Positions 22,154 through 32,716 of a DNA stretch of 64,000 nucleotides are shown piece after piece. The stretch comes from Rusavskia elegans (Eukaryota > Ascomycota > Lecanoromycetes > Teloschistales > Teloschistaceae): NCBI GenBank assembly GCA_011316305.1, contig SAUG01000094.1, positions 124,001 to 188,000 on the forward strand, given 5' to 3'. The translations under genes were made by a program, and so were the position numbers. The notes beneath the pieces were generated by a model. It was not told the origin of the DNA and ran no database searches. It worked only from the letters and a program-made list of their open reading frames with translations. Numbering within the stretch: position 1 is the stretch's first letter; the number at the start of each line of letters is the position of its first letter.

Positions 22154-23964
22154 TCAAACGGAAACGTACTCGTCGTCTCCGTCCGTATCATCTACAGCAT
22201 CCCCTTCCCTACGGGCTTTCATCCCCAGTATATCACGCAGCCAAAGCACCAAACCCCCTACTTCACTGGTTTCACGTCCCCGACTATAGACATACAAGAA
22301 AAATCTAAGCCTGGCTTGTGGATCGGCATCATTCACAATCTCCAACAACCGGGGACTCGCCTCCGCCCTCCTTACGCCCGCCGTCCGAGACAGCTGGGCG
22401 GATTTTTCGGCTTTCAGATACGCCATGGCGCGCGCGCGATATTTTTTCTTGTCTTGCAGTTCCTGCATGAGCGGGCTGTAGGTGGCGAGCATCCTCAAGG
22501 CTGTGTCGAGGCCTGCGTGGAAGTTGGACGCGCAGTCGACGAGTTGAGCGTGTGCGGTCGCTGCGCGGTTGACCAGGTCTTTTAGCTCTGCTTTTTCTTT
22601 TTCGCAGTCGGAGAGCTCGGGGCAGGGTGGCTCGGGGGGTTTTGCTCGCCCGAATCGGCGCAAGATACTGGATGGAGTACTGAATATGTTGCTGTTTTGG
22701 GGTTTCTTTGGGGGCGGTCCGTCAGGACTGACTTCAACATCGAGCGGTCGACCCCTTTTGTTGGGAGTCTTGGCGGTTTCGGGCTCTTTTTGCCAGAAAA
22801 GCAGGTATGGTGTGAAGTTGTCGGTGGGCTGCAACGCTTCTCGTAGATCCACGACATCGACCCTTTCGTCATCGTGGCGCACCCAGGTACCGGCAGGGGT
22901 TTTGGCGACCGTGATGTAATGGCCCTTGTCCCTTGTACCCCGATGGTGGATTGCAGCTAACAATGTGTATCGGAGTATCTCTCCATTTTTGACGGGTTGG
23001 AGATTGAGACTACTGGTGTAGATAACCTTACGGTTGTCTTTCACGATCCTCTCTCTGCCGTTGGTGGTCACTACTCTGGACCTGTTGAATTGGGTACACA
23101 GTATTGCAGGGCCTCGGCGGACTTTTCTGCTATAACTTTTCCAAACTTTCTTCCTTTTACATTTATTTGAATCGCATTCTATCCCACTCCTGTTTTCGGG
23201 TGCGAAGTACTGAGCAAGTGCATGCTCAATGTCGGCATTGTCCTCGCATGAAAGTATGAGTTGCCAGTTGAAGTCCATTGATGTCTCTTGACTGTCACAT
23301 TCCGTGCATGTTTTGGTGACTCGGGAGCGGAGCTCATGCAGCTTCTCGAGCCGTTCATCCCTATCTACCTATCAACTCTAGCACCCCCACCATGGTCTGA
23401 TACGAGAAGTCGGGTATCCTGCTTGGCGACTCAGGGGATACGTACTTTTGGCGAAGATGAACTATCAACCATTGGTAAAATTCTTGTGCGTCTTCATGTT
23501 CCCACAGTCTCGATTCGTCCCATTTATTTTCGACTGAAAAGTCAGCGTTGGACGAAATAGCTCGGCAAGAGAGCTTACCAGAATCAATCGCAGCTATGAA
23601 CCGATCTATTTGATCTTCCAGATCAGTCTGATTTGGGACATCAACCCAATATTGTATTGCCAGATCTGCCAAAACGCACGCCACACACCCCTCATCACCT
23701 TGGTGACTGTATATATGGTCTTCCAACCAGCTGACAAAATTTGGAAGATGAAGTAGCGCGAGGACCACGCTGTTGAGGTAGCAGCGGGCCACGGTAGGAT
23801 TCCGCAAGCCCAAACTGATGTTTCGCTGTTGCGACTGGTTACTCCAAACACCAGAGAGTTCATTAATCTAGAATAGTCAGGCAATGGTCCGATGTTGGGA
23901 GGCAGTCGCGTACGTTACTACCAGGCAAGCTGTAGTTGCTTTCTGCAGAATTCGGGGGGTCCAT
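22154..23964 (-). CDS. ubiquitin-specific protease (USP), divergent
   Basis: Cysteine-type deubiquitinase of the C19 family. Exons 23964-23914, 23867-23579, 23533-23442 and 23368-22154 total 548 residues. The Cys box is GLRNPTVARCYLNSVVLALL with Cys46; the usual G-N-T-C is changed to V-A-R-C and the loop is one residue longer. DAQEFYQWLI follows. A zinc ribbon is formed by CTEC and, 50 residues on, CDSNKCK. The His box is GTRDKGHYITVAKT and the acidic member lies in WVRHDDERV. The C-terminal 200 residues are unlike the core: Pro/Lys linker, a helical stretch with ALRMLATYSPLMQELQDKKK, then an acidic end. It is divergent from TRM9. Catalysis is plausible but the missing oxyanion Asn makes it uncertain. 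Confidence 0.85.
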
Positions 23965-24642
23965 GACGTGTCAATTGATGTTGTATTGGGTCAATTGCCG
24001 TGTCGATATTTCCATGAGACGTTGACCAACGGGTTTGAAAGTTATGCTGGATGGACGAAACAAAAGCATTCGTATTTTCTATCCGCGAGATAATTCGGTG
24101 AAAAAGCAGGGACTCTTGGTCCTTGATCCATTGTCTACAATAAGCAATGGGATACTGCACTCCATGACAGGACAAAGAAAAGCCATTGCATAGCAATCGA
24201 CGGATGCGGCAGCATAACCAATGCATTTACGGGAGCCAACACGAACAGTAGAAGACTGAAATAGATGAAAAAGAATGACAATGGTCGGAAAAAGTAGGAG
24301 ACCGATACGGAATGAGATGTCCGTAACACTCTCGTGTAAGCATCGCTACAAGGAACTATGTTCCCTGCTAGCATCACGAATGACAATAGATTTAGACCGA
24401 GTGCTAAAGAGGTTCTCTGTGTGACAAAAGCAAAATGTACATGTGCATATTTGTCTTATAGTAGGAATAGAAAGTCAGATGATGAGTAAGCAAACGCCAA
24501 GACTTCATAACCAAAAGTCGCACTCTCGGATCTTTCAAAGACCGACTCCTCGATCAGTGAATACATGATAGCCTGTCCACTGCTCGAAAGCAATGTTGCA
24601 CGGTTTCGCTTTTAGAAGCGTCATGCTTGTCTCACGGGCATT
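23965..24642. promoter_or_regulatory. divergent promoter USP / TRM9
   Basis: About 680 nt. A minus-strand 83-codon frame at 24135-24386 encodes hydrophobic residues, but nothing else supports it as a gene. Confidence 0.45.
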
Positions 24643-25487
24643 ATGAACACTATCAGTCCGGATCAAAGTCCCGAGAAGTACGAAGAAAAGCATGTTCATG
24701 AAGTCTACGAACAGATTGCTTCTCATTTCTCATCCACACGGTACAAGGTAAGGCCTTGGCTTGTAGGTGTCCGTCATCAGCAAAGGCTGACAGAATCAAA
24801 AGCCTTGGCCCATTGTTCAGCGCTTCCTCCAAGAGCTTCCCAGCGGTTCCGTTGGGCTCGACGTTGGCTGCGGAAATGGGAAATACTTGACTGTCAACCC
24901 AAACGTCTTCATCGTCGCCTCTGATCGGTCTGTTCTGGTCGCGCAGCACGACAGTTATGAATTGAGGCTGAGATGTGCATGGTAGATCGGAAAACCTGGT
25001 GAAGATTGCCAGCCAGCATCGTCCTCATTCTTCAGTCATCGCAGACAATCTCTCGCTACCTCATCCGTCTTCTTTCTTTGACTTTGCTATTTCTGTTGCC
25101 GTTGTGCATCATCTCTCTTCTCATCTGAGACGAGTTCAGGCAATTGCTACTATATTGGAAACCTTGCGACCCGCGCCTGAGCCGGAGCAGAGTGGACCCG
25201 ATTCAAAGGATGTGGGAGGTAAAGCTTTGCTCTACGTGTGGGCCTTGGAACAGAAGACCAGCCGACGCGGCTGGGATGAAGGCGACGAGCAGGACGTCAT
25301 GGTGCCGTGGGTAATGAAGACAAAGAGCACCCAACTCAGCAATGAAAAATCAGAGACCTTTCATCGCTATTATCACTTGTATCGGCAAGGAGAACTCGAG
25401 GGCGATGTTGATGAAGCTGGTGGATGCGTCGTGGAGTCGGGCTACGAAAAAGATAACTGGTGGGCCATCGCTGTGCGAAATAAATAG
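24643..25487 (+). CDS. TRM9: tRNA wobble-uridine methyltransferase TRM9
   Basis: SAM-dependent methyltransferase that completes mcm5U34 (methoxycarbonylmethyl-uridine) in tRNA anticodons together with Trm112. Exons 24643-24747, 24803-24927 and 24986-25487 give 243 residues. Signature pieces in order: EKHVHEVYEQIASHFSSTRY at the N-terminus, PWPIVQRFLQELPSGSVGLD, the SAM motif LDVGCGNGKYL, ASDRSENLVKIA formed across intron 2, and DFAISVAVVHHLS. The C-terminal part holds ETFHRYYHLYRQGEL and ends with ESGYEKDNWWAIAVRN, typical of the family. The second intron must be removed to restore the D-R-S-E-N run. Confidence 0.95.
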
Positions 25488-25605
25488 AATCCTGACGAAG
25501 CCTAGGCCATGGCATCACTCACAACTGAAGAGCCCGGATGAGCGCAAGCGGTAGGCTTCTGACTGGCTGTCTGACGTTCTCTCGTTTTTCGGAAACTCGA
25601 CCTGA

Positions 25606-26928
25606 TCATATCTCGTCCAAGTCGTCATCATCTTCTCCTAGCCCCAATTCCTTCCAGTTGCCAACCTCGACACGCTCTGGCCTCACGAAGACACCGTACT
25701 GTGGATCGCAATCGAAATACCTTTGGCCAGCTACACTACCATCGTTCTTCCCCACAGGCTCGTCTAGTTTGACCCCGACCCAGGGCCCGATGCCAGGGAT
25801 CTCTGGAATCAGACCAACATAAGCGATAGTACCTCGCCGCGTCGTTGAAGGACTTAATACGCATCGTGCGCCAACGATAATATCTGTCAACAGAAAGGTC
25901 AGCCATCGAATCTGATATAGCAAAAGGGCCGACTCGAAATCACGCCTAAAGGGAGCCCGAGTTGAGGTAAGATTCTCCGTACAAATGCGACCGTCAGCCA
26001 CCTCTTGGTGTCGGGCCCTGCACCATGCATCGGAGATCATTTGCTTTAGCTTAGGGCGACAAGGACCAAGGGGAAAAGGCGCAGGGCTGCTTGGATGAGT
26101 CAAAGGACGCCTTACCTGCTGCATCGATCTCCGTCCACAAATCTGCCACCTTCTTTTCCTTGCTCTCTGGCGCATGTGGATCAAAGCGACCTATATGATG
26201 CGACTTCTTGTATGCAAGGACCGTGTCTGGCAGCGATGAGTAGGTCTCCACGGGCATCTCATACTTTGGGACGGATGAGGATGGTGGGATGATAGTCGAT
26301 GAAGCGGGATCGGTTGAAGCAACCTAGACAACGACGGCCAACTCGTCAGTGACTAAAGGAACCCTAGGAAGCACTGCACGTCTCGGGAAGGATTGGACTC
26401 TGCGTCGTCTAACGCTGTAGGGCCGCAATCGAGATGATCAAACGAGCCTATCCGCAGCTTTACATCAGAACAAAAAGCGGAAGAGAAGTTGCTTCGTCGT
26501 CATCGGCTACAGCGCTGCTAGCTACGAGACGAGCTGTTCGCACCTGGTGCCACACTCTATGGTATCCTATCATTCCGGACGGAGAACCCGATCTCATCTC
26601 ACTCAGTCTCGGAGGTTGCCGAGATGCATACGCCTATGCGTTTTCACCGCCAAAGAGAAGCAGGACCTACATGAATCTCTGCGTAGGGTGGCAAGGACCA
26701 CAACTCGAGCTTGGTCAGATGCTCGTTTTCTGCGGAGATGGATGTTCCCTGCGGGCTACCTGGCAGACGTAGGGTGAGGGCCTGGGCAGAAGGCGGTATA
26801 CCGGTTACGGACTCCAACTTGGCCTTCAGCTGAGAGATTGTCCACGAAGGATTGACGCGCCGTTCAGAGGTAGCGGCACTTGAGACAACAAGGACAGGAA
26901 CATCACGGGTAGTCGCCCGGCTGGCCAT
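25606..26928 (-). CDS. tubulin-folding cofactor B (TBCB/Alp11)
   Basis: Chaperone that binds alpha-tubulin after CCT release and hands it to cofactor E. Exons 26928-26671, 26323-26116 and 25883-25606 give 247 residues. N-terminal ubiquitin-like domain (MASRATTRDVPVLVVSS to LELWSLPPYAEIH), a linker with PKYEMPVETYSSLPDTVLAY and KSHHIGRFDPHAP, then a CAP-Gly domain (about 165-235). The CAP-Gly part reads VGARCVLSPSTTRRGTIAYV, WVGVKLDEPVGKNDGSV and GVFVRPERVEVG. It ends with the acidic DDDDLDEI, resembling a tubulin tail. The first intron is about 347 nt, several times longer than the others in this window. Confidence 0.93.
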
Positions 26929-29045
26929 TGGCAGGGCAAGCAAGCTCGACTTGAAAGAGTAAGAAGGACCAGATGTGGTGGCTGGAAGTGGAAAGCAGTG
27001 GTTACACGTCGCCTGGCATGTGCTACTGGTTAGCTGCATCCGAAAAAGCCTGAGACTGTGAGAGGTTCCGTTCAGGAAGCAGGTTCCCGTCTCCCGAAAT
27101 CGACCATGGAACGGCTAGAAGCTTGGCAAGAGTAGGACTTCAGCGAGTTCAAGGTGGACGGTGGACTGTCACTTGGGTCTTGGGAGGAGGATTCCGCGGA
27201 AAGCTGGGTTGAATCAAGAATAATGACGATAATAACGAGAAGAAATAGTAGAGACGTTGCCACGTTGCCAAGACTTGCACGGAGGCTCAAGGGTCCAAGA
27301 GGGTCAAGAGGGTTCACCGCCGTTATGCCCTAACCCTGACTCTAACCTTCAGAGCCCCACCACGCCTTGGCACTGTTGCCCTTTCCGGACGTCAGCCAAC
27401 TCTCCACACGTCCCAATTCATCGACGAGCAGCAAGTGACGATGTGTGTGACCACTCGAAACCCACTCCTCCCAGGCACATATCCTTTGTGATACATAACA
27501 TGCCTCCCTCTCTCCTTCTCTTTCTTTTCCGATCATGCACCGAAGGAGCATCGCCGGTATCTTGCAACTCCAGCATGCATTCTTCTCTCCAACAACTTCG
27601 ACCTGCTGCGGGAACGGGCCAGCACATCAGCCCACACCACCATTGTCCGTCCTTATGCAGTTGGGACAATCCCAACAACACGCTTGCCCGACAGACTTTG
27701 GTCCAGCGACTGTAGCGTTCCTTGACCGCCAGAAGAGGCTCCAGCACCCTGGGCATCATGCCCAACCGTCAGGCAACGAACGAGCGGGCGCTGCCGCTAC
27801 ACCAGCCGAAACGAAGCACCGTATGCTGTTGCCATCGATGCAAATAGAACAGCCTGATGGCTTGTCCAACGACGCAAAATCGACAACCCTGCTTGCGGAC
27901 ATGGACACTCAACCGGAGCTGGAGAGCGTTTGGCGTCGTCATCCCATCCGTCTGCTCACCGCCCAATCGGCATGGAAGCCTGACGTCGCCACGACAGCTC
28001 ATCAACTTGATTAGGATACCTCACCGAACCATGGTCCATGTGTTCATCAGGCTCCAAATCTTTTCGAGGCCCTTGCCTCCACCCTAGCGGATATGCCAGT
28101 CCAGCATCCCATCATCCTCCGCCTGCAGATCGCTGTTCGTCGACCTAGCCACAACGTCTTGTCATCTCAATACTTCACCGCATCGTCATGTCATTTTTTT
28201 CAGAGCCGTGTACCTTTCCAGAAGAAGACTCGGGTATCTCCTACCTACGTGGTGTTTCTATTCCAGTGTTCCTGCATACGAGATCTTTGTGCGACGGTGC
28301 ATCCCCCGTCAATGCCGCATTCTCCATCGAATCTGGTTCTCTTTCTCGACTCCTCGCTTAATGCTTTGTTCCACACATGTACAGCGGGAAAGCCTAAATT
28401 CTATCTCTGGGTGGCGCTGCCTGCCAAAGCCGCCATCTCACTGGCTATGAACGCTCCTGGTCTGGCCAACCAAACCGGATTAGTTCTCGCCACTTTTGAC
28501 CTAACTGCTCTAGGGGTTCTTTCTGCTGGATGCATCACATCCCTGCTCGTCTCAGTCCTCTCCTTTTCTTGTTCCTGTGTCGATGTAGCTTGCCCGAGAA
28601 GCTTGGTTCGAATGATCGACCTTCCGACGGGTATCAGTGGATTCGCGCACCAAATGCCATCTGTTGAGATCTACCAATGTCAGCCGTGAAGTGTCTAATC
28701 GTGACTGCTATTGGCTTGTGACTCCTCCCTCTTTCGGACTCTAGTGGAATAGCGAACCATTTAGTCTGGATGACAGGAGCTGTCAAGCCAAGGATCACAT
28801 CTGCTTTGACGAGCCTCGTGGCATCGTTAATCTTCAGCATGAAAAACATCTCAATGACTTTGTCATACCTTGCATAAGATGTGATTTTCCGACAGCTTCT
28901 GACCTGTTTCAAAGGTACTTCGAAGTCGATACCCGTCAAGCTCAAACGCTCAAATACCACTGCTACCTGCTGGCTGGCATGAAAACCTCGCGAACATCGA
29001 ATCCATTCTACTGTTAAGCAAGTCCATCGCTGTGTCATCGCGCCC
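26929..29045. other. 2.1-kb region upstream of the Myb gene
   Basis: No convincing gene. It holds the TBCB promoter, and then a plus-strand region with several ATG-started open frames, the longest 28093-28689 (198 codons), without recognisable domains. The region is rich in pyrimidines on the plus strand, as expected for a long leader or promoter of the Myb-like gene. A degenerate CCCTAACCCT occurs near 27327. Confidence 0.4.
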
Positions 29046-30232
29046 ATGCTCCAACAAGCTCTTGTGAGCCCGACCGCCAAACTGGACATTTCCAAATTAC
29101 TCAAGTCCAGTCCGTCTCCTTCTCCACCTCCATCGACAGTATCTATCCCTTCTTTCTCTCGTTCCTTCTCCGGGCCAAGCGTTGAGGCGGATCTTCGGGT
29201 CGGCAAATCCCCTACTACATCGCCAACGTCTTGCTTTCCACCGTCAGCCTTTGGTACGGCATCTCTGGTTGCTCGAAGATCCTCAGTCACCGGGCCACCG
29301 ACTTCCCTGTCGATACCCGCTTCTAGCATCAAGCGAACTGCTTCGACTAGCCCTCAAGAATCTCGTCATGCGAGCAAGAAACCAACGCGGCAGTGGAGTG
29401 ATGCTGATAGCGACAAACTTCTCAAACTCAGGGGATCGAACATGAAGTGGGATGAAGTATCCCGTCACTTTCCAGGCCGTACCCCCACTGCCTGTCGGTT
29501 GCGATATCAAAATTACTTGGAAAAGAAGCATAACTGGAATGACGAGAAGAAGAAAAGTTTGGCAGTGCTTTATGAACGGTATGTTACAGTACGATTGCAA
29601 CTGCTGTGCTCTCGTTACTCCAACTGTGCGTTTCGACCGTAAACAAGGAATGTTCGACGTCTTGTCGTATCTACACAAGTGTTGACAGCGTGCTAATTCC
29701 TCCTTTCAGTCGCAGACAGGAAATGTGGAACCCAATTGCGGAAGACCTTAATATCCCCTGGCGAGCAGTTGAAGACATGCATTGGATCATTGGACAAGAA
29801 GATATGGCTAACCTTGGCGGAGGTCGCCTGCTTCATCCGGATAGGAGTGGCGGCAAACAAAGTCCCGGCGGTCGTATGCCATCCGTGTTACCTTCTTCGA
29901 TTGGACCATCTACCATGCAGGCTCATTACGTGAGCACTCCGATTAGTACTTTTGCGAGGCATCCCCCAATGCTGGGTCCACCTCCGCTTGCAACTACCAA
30001 CGGTATTGCACAGCCAAGGTTCGTGCCAGTTAGCGAGGACACCGGATTCGGCTTCCATCGCACACATCGAAGGCAGTCAAGCGTTGGAGCACAACTGCCC
30101 AGTCTGGCAGAGTTGGAGAGAGGCATCCCGGCTTATGCTGCACAGGGTCGTGGCCGCTATCGAGAGGAAGATGAGGAAGACGTCGAGACAAAAGAAGAGA
30201 TTGAGGAAGAGTTAGGGATGGGGCGGAGATAG
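29046..30232 (+). CDS. Myb/SANT-like DNA-binding protein
   Basis: Two exons (29046-29578, 29710-30232) give 351 residues. A Ser/Pro-rich N-terminus precedes a Myb-like region starting RQWSDADSDKLLKLRGSNMK and WDEVSRHFPGRTPTACRLRY. A second Myb-like repeat, WNDEKKKSLAVLYERRRQEM followed by WNPIAEDLNIPWRAVEDMHW, spans the intron. The tryptophan spacing fits two tandem repeats. The C-terminal half is disordered, with a conserved-looking PSLAELERGIPAYA and a final acidic run. Proteins of this layout are common in Pezizomycotina and are predicted transcription factors; no target is known to me. The intron (131 nt) is longer than usual. Confidence 0.85.
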
Positions 30233-32716
30233 GCCGATGAACCACCTCAGGAGTCTCGTGTCACCTGTTGTACTTTGTATGAATGGGATGTACTAATATC
30301 AGTTGGCGGCTTTGTATCGACACGATAGACATGGGTGGCCTGAAACAACAATGCATGGGACGCAGCGATTTTGGGCACGTGGGGCGAAGCAAAAGCATAC
30401 AAGGAGGCTATCGGAAGGTCATGTCATCGCTCTTTTCTTATCTCGGATTCCTTTTCACCCGCAGTCATTTCTTCTACTTTGGCAGGGGATACACCAGCTT
30501 GCCCCTACATCATACAGCATCCTCCCGGCAAGGCTTTAAAAGATTCAACGAACCATGAGCCTACAACGAACACAAAAGTATAGAATATTTAGTCAGCATA
30601 GCGGTGGGGGAAAAAAATTGTATAGTAATTGGTGTGGAGGTGGAATGAAGCATATCAATGTACACACATCCGGTAAATTATCATCAGGTTTGATGGGCAT
30701 TCTCCACTTCTCAAATTCAATCGGTGACACTTCTCGAGAGAGATGTCGCACCTTTGAGGCTTTGTGATGACGAGCTCCTGTTTTCCAGGACTCAACCTCG
30801 AGGCCCACAAACAAGCTCCAGTTGCAGCACAGTCAGGGCAAGGGAGCCTTGTCGTCGACTTGTCTGGCCGCAAGCCCGTCTCCAAGTCGTATGCGTCCCC
30901 TTGCCCAATCGTCTCTTTCCGCGGAAGTGATAAAGAAGGTATGAGAAGATGGGTGAGTGCTTCACAATATTTGACCGTGGACTTCGGAATCTCACTTCGA
31001 GATGGAATTGATTCTGTGGACGGACCTGCTGTGATAAAATACTATACATCCCCCTTGAGAATGGTGTCTCTGTTCTGGTTCGTGCTTCTCTGCCACGGCC
31101 AATACTTCGCCATTTGTGGCAGAAATATCACAGCTGTATAGTCGCAGCTTCAGCACCAGCTCCTATTACGGAAGTCGGGTGGGACATCAGTGTTGCATAG
31201 CCATACCTTACCCTCCACCCTTCACCATATACGTACACCGATGCCAATGCCCAAGCTCTTAATTCCAATCTCATTCACCCTTCTTACTAAGGGCTTCTCA
31301 TGCAAGTCTCCCATTTTAAGCCCCTTTATGAGAAACATGCTCCCCCCAAAACCCAACAATTTCAACCCCTCATCCCTAATCACCACAAGGTGATAGCGAT
31401 AGCACCATCAATCCCGCCCCCCCCTTCCTCTTCAACCCTCTCAAACAGCATAATCCCCCCCCACCAACAACCCCTCAAGCCTCTCCAGCCCAAACTCCAC
31501 CACCACCCTCCAGAATCCCATCCCCTCACCCACTCCCACTCATCAAACCTCAAACCCCTCCCTCCCCCTTGCCGCCATCCCTCAACACCCACTGATCATC
31601 CTACCCACCTCTTTCCTCCGAATCACAGACGTCATTCCCCACCCACCCGTCTACCCACCCGTCTGCAGCAGCGCCGTCAAACGCAGACGGGTGGGTGGGT
31701 GTAGATGCGAACCGACCAGAAGGCAGAAGTGTTTGAAAACCTCGAACGGGTTTTTCGAAACGGGTTTCAAGAGAGATTTTCGTACGGTGGGATTTGGGAG
31801 GATGAGATATGTTTTGTTTTCCTTCTTCAACAGATGAAGGAAGTTATCACGAGTGCAGTAGACGAAGCTGGAATTATTGAATCGAGTCGATCTGGATGGA
31901 TTTTGTTGTCATGATTGCGTCGATGGCGGCGGAGGTTGTTCACTCAGTAAGTCTTATTCAGGCATTTGAGTTCATGTTCAAGTTTTATGGTCCTTACCTC
32001 TTATATAATTGGAATTCGCGAATTCATTTATAGAGGTTGGTAAACGGCCGAAGATAGGAAAATGTGCTCCACTTATTTGGGTGTCCGTTTATTTGGCTGG
32101 TATTCTGGGTCTTGATGCTGTGGTGTCCTAATATATACCCCAGTGGCTGGACCCACGTATGTGTTTAGGATCTGGGCTGATGAAAGCCTTACTGGCAGAA
32201 AATTCCCATTGGATGATGATCGGTAATGGAAACATTGGTCCCATAGATCCGAACTTTTGCGTGAACGAAGTGTACCAAGTGATGGAAGTTGTTGGAGAGA
32301 TTGGTGATGTCGCTGTGGGCGGCGGAGAAGCTTGATGCTCCTCTCAACTTTGATGATAAAGCTGGCTATAACACAACAGAGGAAAAATACAAGAGAAGCG
32401 ACGGAAGAATCTTTGAGACACTATACCCAGTAGTGAATTATACCGCGTCTATCGCTGGCAATTCCTGCATTCAGAGAAAAGGTAGAGAGATACTGCACTT
32501 TGACAGAAGTCATCCGGTCCCTTGCATGCCTGAGCCCAATCCTCTTCCTCCGTAATCTTCAAAGAACGACGCCGGCTGCCGCCACGTCCTAACCGTAGAG
32601 TGGGAAAAGAAAGGGGACCACCAAACGGTCATCAACGTGCGATCCCCCTGCCAGAGGATTACTTAAGCCATCGTCGTTTGCTCCATCCAGCTTTGCACCC
32701 GTGAAAACAGTATACG
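30233..32716. other. 2.5-kb region without a supported gene
   Basis: Open frames up to 134 codons exist but overlap each other on both strands and show no domain. Candidates I considered are 30764-31141 (+) and 30655-30885 (-). The stretch 31340-31640 is strongly C-rich on the plus strand. It includes the 3' flanks of the Myb gene (+) and MIF2 (-). Confidence 0.4.
31653..31696. repeat. perfect 14-bp inverted repeat (hairpin)
   Basis: Left arm 31653-31666 (ACCCACCCGTCTGC) pairs perfectly with the right arm 31683-31696, leaving a 16-nt loop. The left arm's ACCCACCCGTCT core also occurs once more just upstream (about 31640-31651), and GGGT units extend past the right arm. Confidence 0.8.

Noticed and set aside
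24135..24386. Hydrophobic 83-codon minus-strand frame
   Set aside because: Lies in the divergent USP/TRM9 promoter with no signal for expression and no family; AT-rich sequence easily gives Phe/Leu-rich frames.
28093..28689. 198-codon frame as a gene
   Set aside because: No recognisable domain, biased toward Ser/Cys/Leu as expected of pyrimidine-rich DNA; kept only as an observation.
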